Below are positions 42,836-54,125 of a stretch of 64,000 nucleotides of DNA, piece by piece. The notes beneath the pieces are model-generated. The model saw nothing but the letters and a program-made list of their open reading frames with translations. It was not told the origin of the DNA and searched no databases. Numbering within the stretch: position 1 is the stretch's first letter; every line of letters begins with the position of its first letter. The translations under genes and the position numbers were made by a program. This DNA is from Isochrysis galbana. Taxonomy: Eukaryota; Haptophyta; Isochrysidales; Isochrysidaceae. Location: assembly GCA_018136815.1 (NCBI GenBank), contig CM030942.1, positions 1,759,171 to 1,823,170 of the forward strand. Reading direction: 5' to 3'.

Positions 42836-43698
42836 TTAGCCCTGATGTAAGTGTAAGCTCAAAACCACCGTAAGCTTACGGACTGACAGCCCACAACTAG
42901 GATTGACGCATAGGATCTTGGGTAGGCGGCTTGCTGTCAGAGCAAGGCTGATCTCACTCTTGGAGATTGCCTGCGAGGGCGCGCCGGCAGCTAGCGCGGA
43001 ATGCGGTTCTTGCGGGGAGCTCATGGAGCTTTCATCGGGGTTGACTACGGGCATGGTGATTGACGCACGACGCATGACGCACGGAGGGCGCGGAAGTGCG
43101 GAAGGAGGCTTGTGGGAGGTGGTGGCAGGCGACTGGGGGTGGCTCAGGCGCGTGCTTGACTTGTATTGACTCGTTGACTCGGGGTATAGACTCGGGAACT
43201 CGGGGGGACTCGCTTGGGGCTTGGGAACACGACGAAGTTGCTACAAAAAGCTCGAGGACACAAAGCCACACAAACTAAACCAAACGGGGCGAAAACTAAC
43301 CACACCTGGACGGACGGCCAGGCGTCGGCACCAGGGCAACTCAGCAACGCGCAGACATGCGACAGAGGGGAGGCCGACACAACGAGGGCAGATCTCGTTG
43401 GGGAGATATGACCGATAGATGAGAGAAGACAACAGACGGTCATATGGAACATTTGATGACATCAAGAGAAAGTAAGAGAAGAGGGCCGGAGGCGACGGAC
43501 GGCACGCCGAGGGAAAGAACCTGCCGCGGGGGGCGAGGGACCGAGGGCACGGCGGGGCAGCGTGGGAGGGCGCGAGGCCAATCTCGGAGCGAGATCGCGT
43601 CCTTTCCCTCGCGGAGCGCGGAGAGACCCCCCACGAGATATCTTGGGGCCGGAGAATGTTTTGGACGAATCTTCCTGCCGTCGGCCGAGGAGAGGCGG

Positions 43699-43762
<64 letters not shown>

Positions 43763-44155
43763 TCGCAGAGCGACTGCAGAACGAGAAGTCGAAGTCATGC
43801 CGGTTTATTACCTTAAACGAGCCAACAATTATAGTAACAGCAAAAACAAAATTCGAATCGCAAATTTCGAGACCAAAATCTGCAAACCTGGACTTGAGAC
43901 CATGGGAAATCCGAATCTGTGTGTCTTGTGCGTCAGCGGCAACACGGGGAACTGTTCAATTGTAATTATGAGCGCGTACCTTACACTAATATTCATGCCT
44001 ACAGCCTTCAGATGGGCAGGAATACAACACCCCCCGACTAAAATCGAGACGTCTCCCGATGTCGAGCCAAGAGAGTTCATTTAACCATACGAGACGAGAG
44101 ACCTAGAAGAGGAGGATTAACCCATGGATCCAAAGCGAGCACAAAATCGGCAGCT
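42836..44155 (-). mobile_element. LTR retrotransposon piece: LTR (44029-43239) and start of a gag-like frame
   Basis: On minus, TTTTAGTCGGGGGG (polypurine-tract-like) is followed by TGTTGTATTCC (LTR start, 44029) and the LTR-like end TGTAGCA (43239). A leader TCTATACCCCGAGTCAACGA follows, then a short frame MPVVNPDESSMSSPQEP (43075-42836). The LTR start is shared with 50522 and 51751; the LTR end, leader and gag-like start are shared with 59640-60050. The LTR contains a (GA)n run (about 43701-43760). The 3' part of gag and all of pol are missing here. The exact LTR end is uncertain, and no clear primer-binding site was found. Confidence 0.65.
43700..43762. repeat. (GA)n microsatellite inside the LTR
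   Basis: About 30 GA dinucleotides; absent from the LTR copy at 51751-52077. Confidence 0.85.
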
Positions 44156-44157
44156 TA

Positions 44158-44950
44158 GCGCGGCGGCCCCCGATTTCGTACGTCACGTCCTACCACGTTC
44201 TCCCTTTTACGGCGGTGAGCTTCGGCTCCGGGGTTGAGCGGTAGCTCTACCTCCATCACGTGAGTGTGATTCGGGTTGGTCGGGTCAATTGCGAAAGCAG
44301 CGATACGTCGGGCCAGTAGACGACGAACGTGTTCACGTTGGAGCATCGAGAGACGGCCCTCGGGGTCGATCTTGGCGGCCTCAAGGAGCTTACGCTGGTC
44401 CTCGTCGAGCGACTCAATCACATCCGGCGAGTTAACGTCACCGACGCGGCGATAAGTTCCAGCGTGAATCTTGAATCGAACCTGTAGCGAAGCTACAGGA
44501 TGGAACGACGGAAGGTGTAGAGGTTTGGGGGCAGTATTGCCCACCGTAATCGCGATGGTGTGGTCGGAGTTCGGCCTCTCTACTTGAGGGATGACGAGAG
44601 GAGAGCTATCGATCGTTTCACGCGTAGGGAGTCGGTCCACGAGCATGGCGCAGTCTTCGTGTTCTCGAAGAGCTAGCGGAATTCGGACGTGAAACGTTGC
44701 CCGATGATAGGCCGGGATCGTGATAGGTTCGTGGGTATATAGGAGGTACTCGGAGCCACAAGACGCCGGCGCTTTGGCGGCAAACTCATCGGCCGTGCTG
44801 AAGAGAGGCTCGGGGACTAGCTGGTTGTCGTCTTTGGTGGCCTGCGGCCCTCGGAAGAAGTCAGTCGTGATTGGGTTCGCGGAGGTCGGACAGACTTGTG
44901 CACAAGTCAGGCTGACAGGGGAGGGAGGCAGGGAGACCGGAGGGAGGGAG
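44158..44950 (-). pseudogene. Ty3/gypsy-type pol fragment, protease-to-RT linker region
   Basis: The minus frame 45018-44155 contains YTHEPITIPAYHRATFHVRI, VDRLPTRE, VIPQVERPNSDHTIAITVGN, PLHLPSFHPVASLQVRF and DPTNPNHTHVMEVELPLNPG. This succession is typical of the segment between protease and reverse transcriptase in gypsy elements. RT, RNase H and integrase are missing; after ELPLNPGAEAHRR the sequence runs straight into the polypurine tract and LTR, so an internal deletion is inferred. The repeat AGGCAGGGAGGGGGTATACC occurs twice upstream (44946-45012). Confidence 0.65.
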
Positions 44951-45019
44951 GCAGGGAGGGGGTATACCGAAGGATACCGAAGAGAGGGAAGCAGGGAGGG
45001 GGTATACCGAAGGGCCAAA

Positions 45020-45978
45020 AACAGCTTCCGAGCGGTCGTTAAAGTGGGCCGTCGACACCGCCAGGCAAAAAAATGGGAATTTTTTCACGTCGGCGCGCGC
45101 GCGCGCGAAAGAATTGGAAGTTGAGACTCGGAGGGTCTTCTAGTTAGAGCATATGGAGGCCATCCATGCATTTTTTTGGCCTGAAGAAAGCGATCCTGAG
45201 AAGCCGATTTTTACCGTCCCCACCTCTATTGTATAACGCTTTGAATAGTGACGCGCGCTTTCCTCATGGCGACGATGATGCTTCTTGCGTTGTGCCCGGC
45301 CTTGGTGGCGAGGCCACAAGCCGGATAACTATAAAGTTAGTTAGACGGGTGAATGAGGATTGTGGGGTTTGTCGGCATGAGCAAGCACGGGTGACACGTC
45401 GGGTGCATCCAAAAACACATTCCTCTTCCGTTGGCGAGCGCTGGCGCTAGATGCTAGATGGTGGCGCACGCAAATTCACACACAACAAGCTGAAGTGCTG
45501 TGCCCGCTCCGCACGGTCGCCTCCCATCCCATACACACGAGCATGGGCACGGAGGCGGAGACAACCGATCGTCACTACGCCCCAGGACTGTGCCCAGAGG
45601 ACCGAGGGGTGGGCAGGGTCGGCGCAAAATGGTAGGCGGGCGCACGGGTAAAGTATGTCACCCGTACGATAGCCGGGTCCGCGGTAGCCCGGCATAGCCT
45701 CAATTACGTCATCGAGCGAGCGAGTTGTCGCTCGCATGCATGTGGGTCCGCATAGGATGCTCAGTTTTCGAGCTACCGGCTATTTGTCTAAGCCGTGGCA
45801 CTAGTTCATAGTCTTGGAACCTTTATCGGTCTGGCGCCATGGCCTGAAGCAAAGCTTATTATTGAAGCTGTGAGTGGGTTGGGGCCTAGTCGCGAGGCAG
45901 CCGGACCATGCGGCTGCGACTCTGGGCGCGCCGTGACCATTGCCTTCGAAAAAGCGGTGCTCACGGCACGTGTGCCAC
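45020..45978. other. Intergenic; 3' flank of the mannitol-1-phosphate dehydrogenase gene
   Basis: Short frames only. GCGCGCGCGC at 45092-45104. No supported gene. Confidence 0.35.
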
Positions 45979-48900
45979 CTATGTGTGCTTGTTTGCATTG
46001 CGCGACTGCTGAAGCTCGACGACGTCGGCCTTTTGCTTCTCAACGGCACGCTGCACGCGAGCTGAGTTGGCCTTGCCACCTGCCTTGCGCTGCTCCCTGA
46101 TGAGGGCCTTGTGTGTGATCTCGACCTCGCGCTTGCAAAATTGCCGCGAGTCCAGTACGAGTGTCGCCGCTTGCTCCGCGAGCCAGTCGCGCACCTGCTC
46201 GCCACTCTGGAAGGGCTGCTCCACCCATCGGTGATAGCCACGGCGTAGCGCGCGTTGGCGGAAGCGACTTTTGGAGTACTTGAAGAAGGCCAAGTTTTCA
46301 GCTTCGGCCGCCGTGGCCGTCGCGTCGAAGTTGCTTGCTGCCTTCTTGGCTACCTCAGCGCGCTCGGAGGCCCAGACCTGCGTCGGCTTGAGCCGGGTGA
46401 GCCAACGATTGGCAACACCGCCGCCGAGGACGCGAGAAACGACGTCGTCCACCTAATGTTCGGAGGGCGAGGGGCAGCTCTGAAGTCGCGCTTCAATAAA
46501 TGCGAGTCTGGCTCGAGGCGGTGTGTAATTGCTGGTGTCTGACCATCCACAAACTGCCTGCGGGGCCCAAGGGCACACTCCTAACCTCACAGACGGCTCA
46601 CCTGCGAGAATCTTTCAATGAGCACTTGCTCGCCGTAATCGAGCAGCACGTCCCAGACCTGCTCTTGTGTCTCGACACCATGCCACTGCATGAGGTTCTC
46701 GACGCCATACTTGGAAATCAGCTGGGCCGCCCGCAGCGTGACCCACGCCTCGCACATCAACTAGGAAGGCGGCAGCAGCATAAGCGACAGGGTAAAGGCC
46801 AAGCAACCGGTGCCGTGACAATTGCATGGGCGGTGCAGCAAGGGGTGAAGCCATCTATCCGCCTTCAGCGGCATACCGATTTGCCTCGGCCAAGCGCGAT
46901 GGGGCGGAAAGGTGGAGCGTGAGCCATTACCTGCTGCTTGCGTGGCATGCTGTCGTACTTGAGCAGCACGTACTCGCGTGCCTCGCCTTGGCCGGCTGAG
47001 GTGACTGAGCGGTCGCCGGAGAGTTTACCGCCCTCTGGGGTGGAGGCCTTGGTGAGCTCGGGGAAGACGTAGTCTTGACAGAGAGTCATGAACGCGAGCA
47101 CTGTGTGCATGCCGTTGACGAGGGAGAACTGTGAGAGAGGGGTATCGGGGGGAGGGGTATCGGGGGGCGTGAACACGTTGCCAGGCCGCTCGCTTGCGCT
47201 GACAGTGGTGCACCAGTAGCAATCGGGCCGTCAACCACCTCGCCCTAGTGGCGCTGAGCGTGTGCACCTTCCTCTCGGAAAGGTACTCCGCCTCAGTCTG
47301 TGATGATGGGAGCGTGGCTACAGCGGAAGTGAACGGTGAGCGCTCCTCGATCCCCGGAGTAAGCGGCACGATGGAGCCGCGCCACGGCTCGGCCTGGACA
47401 GTCACCTGCATGGGCCGATGCGGTAAAGAGAGGGGCACAACGGCGTATGAGGGGGATAGGGCCAATGCTCGAAATACTACTAGTAGTGTGGAAAATAGGC
47501 CCGCCCGATGCAGCATGGCGTCGTGCCGACACTGCGCAAGAGCGGTCCGTGGTGATCCGACTACCGTGGGTCTACGGGCATGGCGGTGCCCATACAACCG
47601 CCGGGTCGATGGGCAAGGTGGTGACCATACGACCGCCGGGTCCACAGGCATTGCGGTAAGCGTTGCTCACCGCATCCGGGGTGACGATGCGCCCGGTGCA
47701 GACGCGGTCGACCATGCAGTCAACGACGCGCACGCGACCCTCGAGGTCCTTCTTTAAGCGGGCGACCGCGTCATGGTCATTCTCGCACGCGAATAGTATC
47801 GGTTGATCCTCCTCGTTGTCTCGAAGGGGAAGACGCGACAAAATAGGCAGGAGCACCTGGTGTGGAGAGTAGGTGGGGGGCCGCGAGAAGATTTGCTGCG
47901 TCAAGGCACACACCTTGTGTGCGCGCGGGGGCTGGGGGGGGGGGGGGGGGGCGGGGGAGGCGTGGGGAGCTTTCCCGTGGTGTCATTGAGTCGTGCGCCT
48001 CAGAGCGCGTGCCATTGGCGCGCCGGGGATGTGGGGTAGCGACGAGGCTGTTGCGATTCATGGAGCCACAGCATCATGGGGCACGTTGATAGATGGTGTG
48101 CCTTTGCAGGTCGCACAAGCGCTCACCTTGGCCATTGCGGCGCCGAGGGAGCATGAGAACGAGGTTGCCGTTGAAACGACGGGCTCGAGCTCGTCGGGAT
48201 CACTCGCGAAGATGAGCGACTGAAGTCACAGATGAGGGGGTGGGAGAGTTGCTAGCTGAGCGTTGAGCTGAGGGCACAGTCGCAAGCAAAGGCTGCGGAA
48301 ATCTGAAAGATTGGCCCTGTCTCGCCACGACCTGCGCCATCCGGCGGCGATACGAGGGAAGGCAATGGCCAAACACCTGAGCAGGCATATACTCTGGAAG
48401 CCCTTTGCTCCCCGACAGGACGTTGACGCTGTGCACAGCGACGACGTCATTCACCTTGATGTCCATCTGCATAGTGTGGTACACAAAGCATTGACAGGGA
48501 GAGGAAAACGAGAGAAGCTGAGCTGAGCCAGACAGCAATGGCCAAGGTCACGAGGCGTGCCCCGGGAAGCGCGCCCACCTGATTCTCGTTTGTGCCGCGC
48601 GAGGCGACAGCAAACATCTCCTGCCACTTCCTCTTGGGACGTTGGACCACCGCGAAGGGGATGCCTGAGGCTGAGATTGCAGGCACGACGAGCCCCATGC
48701 CGAGCCGGCCCGCCCCAAAGTGCAGGTGGAAGCGGGAATCGATGCTGGGGATGTTCTCGCTCTGGGCTCCGATGATGTCCGCTGCCTGCGGGCCCATTGC
48801 TGCGCGAGCCCAAGGCACGGGGGGCAGGGTGAGGTCACCAGAAGGTGAGTGAGCCAAGGCTCAGCTGTCATGTGGACGGCCGTGCGCCCCGCGGCGAAGA

Positions 48901-49410
48901 AAGGAAGGCGCGCTCGCGGCCGCCCGTGAAATAAGCTGGGGACCGACGCTCACCTCTGAGTACCATGTCGCCCGGCAGCTCGCAGTCCTCCTCCTGCACG
49001 CACTGCCTTACCTGCCAATCTGCAATGGTGAAATACCTCCTCCCGTCTGGTGCTGTCGCGATCGTGCCCTCTGCGCCCTCAGGAAGGTCGCTCATCGAGT
49101 TGAGCTGCGACGCGAAGAAGACAGATGCCTTCGGGTCACTCATCATCGCACGCGCGTGCGTCGGCCCCAGGATCTCCTCGAGCTCGTTCTCGAAGACGAC
49201 AACACACTCGTCGATCTCTCCGTTTGCATCAAGGTGGCAGAGCTCAAACTTCCTGAGGAGGGGCTGGCCGTCGTCGTCGAGGGGCGGAGTGGCGGGCTGA
49301 GCGGCTGTGGCGACGGGCCGCGCGTGACGACGCGCGGGGGGAGCCATCAGAAGCGCGTGGCAGCCGTAGAGCAAGCAGAGAGGCGCGAGCCGCCCCCATC
49401 GGCCACTCAT
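45979..49410 (-). CDS. M1PDH: Mannitol-1-phosphate 5-dehydrogenase with N-terminal extension, nine exons
   Basis: Exons (minus): 49410-48954, 48799-48579, 48466-48377, 48219-48127, 47856-47671, 47405-47268, 47128-46931, 46760-46602 and 46452-45979. All introns are GT-AG; the sum is 2016 nt, 671 residues. The start MSGRWGRLAPLCLLYGCHALL looks like a signal or transit peptide, followed by an extension of about 125 residues. Rossmann motif: FHLHFGAGRLGMGL. Next come FAVVQRPKRKWQEMF, FSCSLGAAMAK, FACENDHDAVARL and VRVVDCMVDRVCTGRIVT. The polyol-dehydrogenase catalytic signature K-x4-N-x2-H is formed across an exon junction as ERK|FSLVNGMH. The C-terminus includes VLGGGVANRW. The enzyme interconverts fructose-6-phosphate and mannitol-1-phosphate with NAD(H); mannitol is a known storage and osmotic solute in several algae. 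Compartment not certain: the leader suggests plastid or secretory entry. Confidence 0.88.
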
Positions 49411-49419
49411 CTCGCTCGC

Positions 49420-50515
49420 TCGCCTCTCTCTCTCTCTCTCTCTCCCCCCGCCCCCCCTCTCCTCTCCCCCCCTCTCCCTCTCTACATGTTTGTTGTTTGG
49501 CTTAATTTAACATTCCCTCCCCACATATGTCGACCCCCCCTTCTTCCTCGATCTTCACCCTCTCTCTCTTCCTCCGCCTTCCCGCCCCCCCTCCTCCCCC
49601 CCCCACCCAGCCAAGTATTTGTCGGAGCTCTCTCTCTCACCTCTTCTCCCTCTCGGATATATATAGTCTCTAGTACATGGTTCCCTCCCTCCTTTCCAGC
49701 TTCCCTGAAGGTACTCGTAGAATTCTGTATGTGCTGGCGAAAACTCTCTCGCGTCGCCAATGCGCTGAGAGTACCAAGCAAAGAAAGGCGTGAGGACGCG
49801 GAAGACTGCGAGTGCATCACGTGAATAAGGGGGACGCAGCAACCATGTAATGGAGTGACGAAATCCGTGCAAGAGCCTCCCCCCCAGGTGTCATGCGGGG
49901 GAGGGAGTGGATGAGGGGGGCGAGGCGTAGCAGACGGAGTGCCCTCGCGCTCCCGTTTCCTCTCTTCCCGACGCCCGTTCTTCCGTGTGACGGCATGCGG
50001 AGGATGAAAAATAAAACCCCAAGGGGGAGGGCGACAGAGAGAGAGAGTCTCTCTCACCTTCTCTCTCATCCCGGACGACACGTTCATCCTCCTACTCAAG
50101 CCGTGGAATGTTAATCTGATGGTTCCCCATCCATCTACTCTCTCCCTCCCGGGCATCGTCTCCCAGTTCCTCGCCCTTCTCGCCATTCATCCTCCTGCCC
50201 CATACTCCGGTAGTACAGTAAGAGCGCGCGCTCCCAGGCACACGTTCCGTAAGCAGTCCCACTCCATCCCGAGAGTCCGAAGGGGTCAGCTGGCGGTGCT
50301 GGCGGCTGCGGCCAAGAGGAAGGGGAAGGAGGCCATACGCACACTCACTCGGCGCCCCGCCAATTCCCGGCGCGTGCCTAATTCCTGGCATCAGGTACTT
50401 CGTGGGCCTGTCTGAGGACTAGAGCAAGGAATGGCGAATGGAGCCGGAGTTGGGCTCGCGGATGAGGGGTGATATCTCCTCACCCACCACCGGCTCAAGA
50501 TCGACTACCTCGCTC
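49420..50515. other. CT-rich and low-complexity intergenic sequence
   Basis: 49420-49690 is CT/C-rich, the likely 5' region of the M1PDH gene. The 234-codon minus frame over 49482-50186 is low complexity without a domain. No supported gene. Confidence 0.4.
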
Positions 50516-50521
50516 AACGTC

Positions 50522-50622
50522 TGTCGTATTCCATACGAGGACAGACTTTTACTTTTAGCCGGCGAGCTATTTTAACTCTCAAGGTCTCGTTGATGGGTAT
50601 ATCGTCTCTTCTCCTACTTTCG
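50522..50622 (+). mobile_element. 5' fragment of an LTR (about 100 bp)
   Basis: TGTCGTATTCCATACGAG...GGCGAGCTATTTTAACTCTC...CTCCTACTTTCG is almost identical to 51751-51864 apart from a 12-13 bp insertion in the latter. It stops exactly where a LINE 5' hairpin begins. Confidence 0.75.
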
Positions 50623-51507
50623 CAACTAAGTTTATACTTAGACGCGATGGAGCGCGCCGACGCGACTCCCCTCTCCTTCGGGCCCCCCACCGAGGGCGCC
50701 CCCCCAGTGCCCATGGAGCAGCCGCTGACGAAGCGGCCGCGTCCGCCGTCCGCCCACCGAGGCCGAGCAGGTGCGTGCGACTCCGGTCGCGCCACACGGC
50801 CCGTGGCCCCGGCCACACCGCTCATGGCAGCCATGCTGGCCTCCCCCATGGGGGGCAGCAGGCTGCTGGCAGCACCCCATCAATGCCAGGCTCAAGCAGC
50901 CACCCTTCCATTGGGCATGCCTTATGGCAGAGGCCCCTCTCGCCCTGGCAAGGGCCGCGCTGCTCCGGCAGCGCGGCCCGCGGCCGGGTGGCCCCTATGG
51001 GCACAACACACACCTCAATGCAGCAAGCAACATACGATTCAGAGTGAGACCCTCATGCACCCTTCACCACACACACGAAGCACGCGCGCACGCCCCCCGT
51101 GGGGACAACATTGACAAGACCACCCTCACCCATTGACTCCACTCGCTCAACACTGACCAAGGTCACCTCCGCCCACGCCTCACAGGACCAAGATTCCGAC
51201 GTAGAAAACGACATCACAGACTCCGACGCTTCCTTTGAGCTCTCCTTCCACCAAACTGGGGACATCATCCTCCAAGACACGACGGCGTATGCCGCCATCG
51301 TTGAACTACTCCTCGAACTCGAGGGCGTAGACCCACCGCAGCCTTGCGCGCGCGCGGCCTCCCCGGAACCAGCTTCTCCGCTAATGAGGGAACTGGGAAA
51401 TAAGGGGGAGGGGGTTGTTAGGGGTTAAGGTTGGGTAGTAGGGAGGTACACTAGCGCACTGCCTCACGCCGCACACGTAGCGGGGATTTTTAAGAAGATT
51501 TTTTTTG
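50623..51507 (+). mobile_element. Internally deleted LINE A-type element (ORF1 start joined to 3' UTR)
   Basis: It begins with the hairpin CTAAGT-TTAT-ACTTAG (50626-50641), then ACGCG and ATG (50647). The frame 50647-51114 gives MERADATPLSFGPPTEGAPP and runs into an acidic frame (SQDQDSDVENDITDSDASFE). The family A 3' UTR follows (51345-51507), ending AAGAAGATTTTTTTT. There is no endonuclease or RT. It would need enzymes from the full-length element. No convincing target duplication is seen. Confidence 0.75.
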
Positions 51508-51750
51508 TAAAAGGGAGAAATGGGTGGGACGATGCGTACAAATAGGTCGCCGCGTCCAGCTTCCGAATTTGTGCTCAAAGGGCCCACGGGTGCTCTCGTC
51601 TTCTATTTTAAGCGCCGCCTTCAACGTTCGGTTTCTCGGTTATCTTTAATTTTTCTCGCCTTGTAGTTCTAATTCTGGATTTCTTCTATTTCGGTTATTC
51701 TGTTCTCCTTCCATGCAACTCGTCGAGACGACTCGAATTTAGTCGGGGAG
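51508..51750 (+). other. Internal 3' part of the LTR element
   Basis: Ends ACTCGAATTTAGTCGGGGAG directly before the LTR start TGTCG, a polypurine-tract-like junction comparable to 44030-44045 on minus. Confidence 0.5.
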
Positions 51751-52077
51751 TGTCGTATTCCATACGAGTCGTATATACGAGGACAGACTTTTACTTTTAG
51801 CCGGCGAGCTATTTTAACTCTCAAGGTCTCGTTGATGGGTATATCGTCTCTTCTCCTACTTTCGCTTGATGACATCAAACGTTACACGACTGTCGTCCGT
51901 CTTCTGTTATACCTCGGTCGCAGCTCCCCAAGCGAGGTCTGCCCTCGTTGTGCCGCCCCCTCTGCGTATGTCCGTGCGCTGCTAAGTTGCCTTGGTGCCG
52001 ACGCTCGGTCGTCCGTCCAAGTGTGGTTAGTTTTCGCCCCGTTTGGTTTAGTTTGTGTCTGTCTCTGTTGGTCAGCA
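51751..52077 (+). mobile_element. LTR, about 327 bp
   Basis: Starts TGTCGTATTCC and ends GGTCAGCA. It shares blocks with 44029-43239: CTTGATG(A/T)CATCAAA, TCTGCCCTCGTTGTG and GTGTGGTTAGTTTTCGCCCC. Followed by a short frame (52249-52539, MADNDNYSYHDLSDIFPPAT), possibly the start of a different gag. Confidence 0.65.
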
Positions 52078-52248
52078 ACTTTTTGAGTCCCCGCGTTGTA
52101 GCCCCTCGTTTTTACCTTGGACCTAAGAAGCTCTCATTCTCATTCTCTCTCTCCCCCCCTAGCTCGCTAGCTAGCCTCGTCTCTACTCTCCGACGCCACG
52201 TGTCGCAATTCTCCGAACCTCCGTCTACCTCTTCGCTCGAAGCGCTCG

Positions 52249-52539
52249 ATGGCAGACAATGACAACTACTCCTACCATGACCTCTCTGACATTTTCCCGC
52301 CCGCAACCAACAACGACTCTTTTACGGCCGCGTCAGCTGCCGGCTCGGTCGAACGGCCCTCTGCCTACGAGCCTGTAGTCATCGCGTGTTCGACAACGTC
52401 TCGACGTCCTAGCCCGGCCCCAGCCCGACGTCGCGCAGTCGAGCGACGCAGCACCGAGCGTCCTTCGCGAGGAGCGAGGAGGAGGGAACATCTGAGCGTC
52501 GCGCGGGGTGTAATAAGAAAATTATGCAATTGGGAATAA
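52249..52539 (+). CDS. Short open frame after the LTR, possible gag start
   Basis: 96 residues, MADNDNYSYHDLSDIFPPAT then a Ser/Arg-rich end. No recognised domain. It lies where a gag frame should begin about 170 bp after an LTR end, and it runs out at family E sequence. Confidence 0.3.
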   Translation: MADNDNYSYHDLSDIFPPATNNDSFTAASAAGSVERPSAYEPVVIACSTTSRRPSPAPARRRAVERRSTERPSRGARRREHLSVARGVIRKLCNWE

Positions 52540-53876
52540 TATGGGCAGGGCATCCGTAACACCAGCTTGTGTCGATTCCGGCTCCCACATCTCGGGTCCA
52601 GCAGAGATCATTGCAATACGTATTGCAGATGATGTGCCAGCCCTCAGAGGGGCTGGGCTTTTGATGGCGCCGGGCAGGGCGTATGGGTTCACGTTTACCC
52701 GGTGTTGACCCACTTTGCGTTAACACCTCCATTGGCTAGGTGTGGCACATGCGTTAACACCTCAATCTGCAAGTGTTGGTACCAGCAGCGGGTTAACACC
52801 ACACTGCCGGTGCTGTGTACTACTGTGCACCCACGCACCCACGCACCCACGCACTCACGCACCCACTGAATGCTACGTGCCGCGCGTGCGCGCGCACGAG
52901 GAGCTGCATGGCAAAGTGGCAAGTGGGGAGTTGCTCTTCGGCACGGGCACCATGGCCAACTTGGAGCTTGCGCGGCTGCACCGCTGCACCTGCTGCTGCG
53001 CGCGCTGCGCTGCGCTGTTGCCGCTACACGGGCGGCGCGATGGGACCGTGCTGCTCCTTGTGCACGCGTGGGCCGCCTACTGCGTGGGGAGGCAGCGGCG
53101 GCGGTCGGAGGTGAGCCGGCGGTGCCTGCCGCCGCCTTCGCGGCCGTAGACCGGCTGCTCGCCGCACTCGCTGCGCGCGACCGACCGCGTACGACGCTCA
53201 CGTTGCGCGCTGCGCGTCGCCTGCGCGTTCCACCTGCGCGGGGCCGCGCGTGTCCCGATAGGCATTTTGTCATTTGACCGCGCATTCCCTCGCGCGCGCT
53301 GCCGCGCTGCCCGCTAAAGCAAGCAGAATCAGCAACCAGCAACCGCAACAGTGACGAGTGGAAGTGTAGAAGTGCGTCAACACCGTGTCAACACTTGTTG
53401 TGCCCTGCGTCAACACTTGTAAGAGGCCAGATGGGTTAACACCTTGCCCAAGCTACTGTAATGGGCCCTCGAGGGCGTGTCAACGTGAACCCATACGCCC
53501 TGGCGCCGGGCCGACCCCTCGTGCACGAGCACGAGGGCGGTACCGCGGCAGTGTAGGGGCCAGGCCCGGAGGCCTTCCCTATTGGAGCGTCCAGCTGGTG
53601 GAGTGTGGTGGATGTGGCTGTGGAGGGTGAGATGGGTGCTGTGGTCCAGCATGGTGGATGGTGGTCTCCATGCGGTCTGTGCGTGCGCTGTTCGCGGTGG
53701 TGCGGGGGTGTGGTGGGCGTGGCTCCTGTGCCCACCTGGCTGGGCGTGTCGTCTGGGCGCGGTCGCTTCGGCGACAGCGGAGTGTCCATCAGCAGTTCGT
53801 CCATCTCAGCGAGGGCGGCGGCAGCGAGGGAGGGAGGCGGCGCGCGCTCCATGACCCTATCGTTTTAACGATAGTT
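52540..53876 (-). mobile_element. Family E / LINE ORF1 5' region, split by a hAT-like element
   Basis: On minus it starts with the hairpin CTATCGTT-AA-AACGATAG (53874-53857), GGTC and ATG (53852): MERAPPPSLAAAALAEMDEL, as at 6754. The frame runs towards 53503 and is interrupted by the hAT-like insertion 52675-53502. Beyond it the sequence encodes HQKPSPSEGWHIICNTYCND, which may be the displaced continuation of ORF1. Confidence 0.65.
52675..53502. mobile_element. hAT-like non-autonomous DNA transposon, 828 bp
   Basis: Exact 8-bp duplication GCGCCGGG on both sides (52667-52674 and 53503-53510). Terminal inverted repeats: 21 bp identical, beginning CAGGGCGTATGGGTTCACGT on each strand. Subterminal zones are rich in GTTAACACC and GTCAACAC motifs (52695-52800 and 53370-53440), typical of transposase binding clusters. 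CAGGG ends plus 8-bp duplications indicate hAT. No transposase is recognised in the interior; ACGCACCC repeats at 52828-52865. Confidence 0.85.
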
Positions 53877-53924
53877 GGGGGTGTGACAAAAAAAGGGGAA
53901 CCTCGAGTTGCACCTTCTGATGGG

Positions 53925-54125
53925 GGGGGGGCTCTCCCCTCCGCTTCCACACGAACCCCCTCCCCGCTTCTAGACGTAGTCCATTTCCTCAAACGCTATG
54001 CCTGATCTTAGAATCGCTCATTAGAATATTATAATATTATTGGTGGACCACCTGATATCAGCCTTATATCAAGTCCTGATATCAGGTCGCTAAGACCAGA
54101 TGACCTGAGACCTGACGGAGCATCG
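53925..54125 (+). mobile_element. Right-end fragment of the hAT-like family seen at 10717-11778
   Basis: GGCTCTCCCCTCCGCTTCCA, TAGACGTAGTCCATTTCCTC, GGTGGACCACCTGATATCAG and the end GACCTGAGACCTGACGG match 11565-11770. It ends next to a LINE 5' end. Confidence 0.7.

Noticed and set aside
42816-42850. Second target duplication of the LINE (CTGATATTAGTACTGATG)
   Set aside because: The exact 18-bp match is at 42422-42439; this is only a related local repeat.
45979-46452. A separate unknown gene (Arg/Lys-rich, VLGGGVANRW)
   Set aside because: Phase, splice sites and the conserved VLGGGVANRW end show that it is the last exon of the mannitol-1-phosphate dehydrogenase.
49482-50186. 234-codon minus frame
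   Set aside because: Low-complexity sequence with no domain, no splice support and CT-rich composition.
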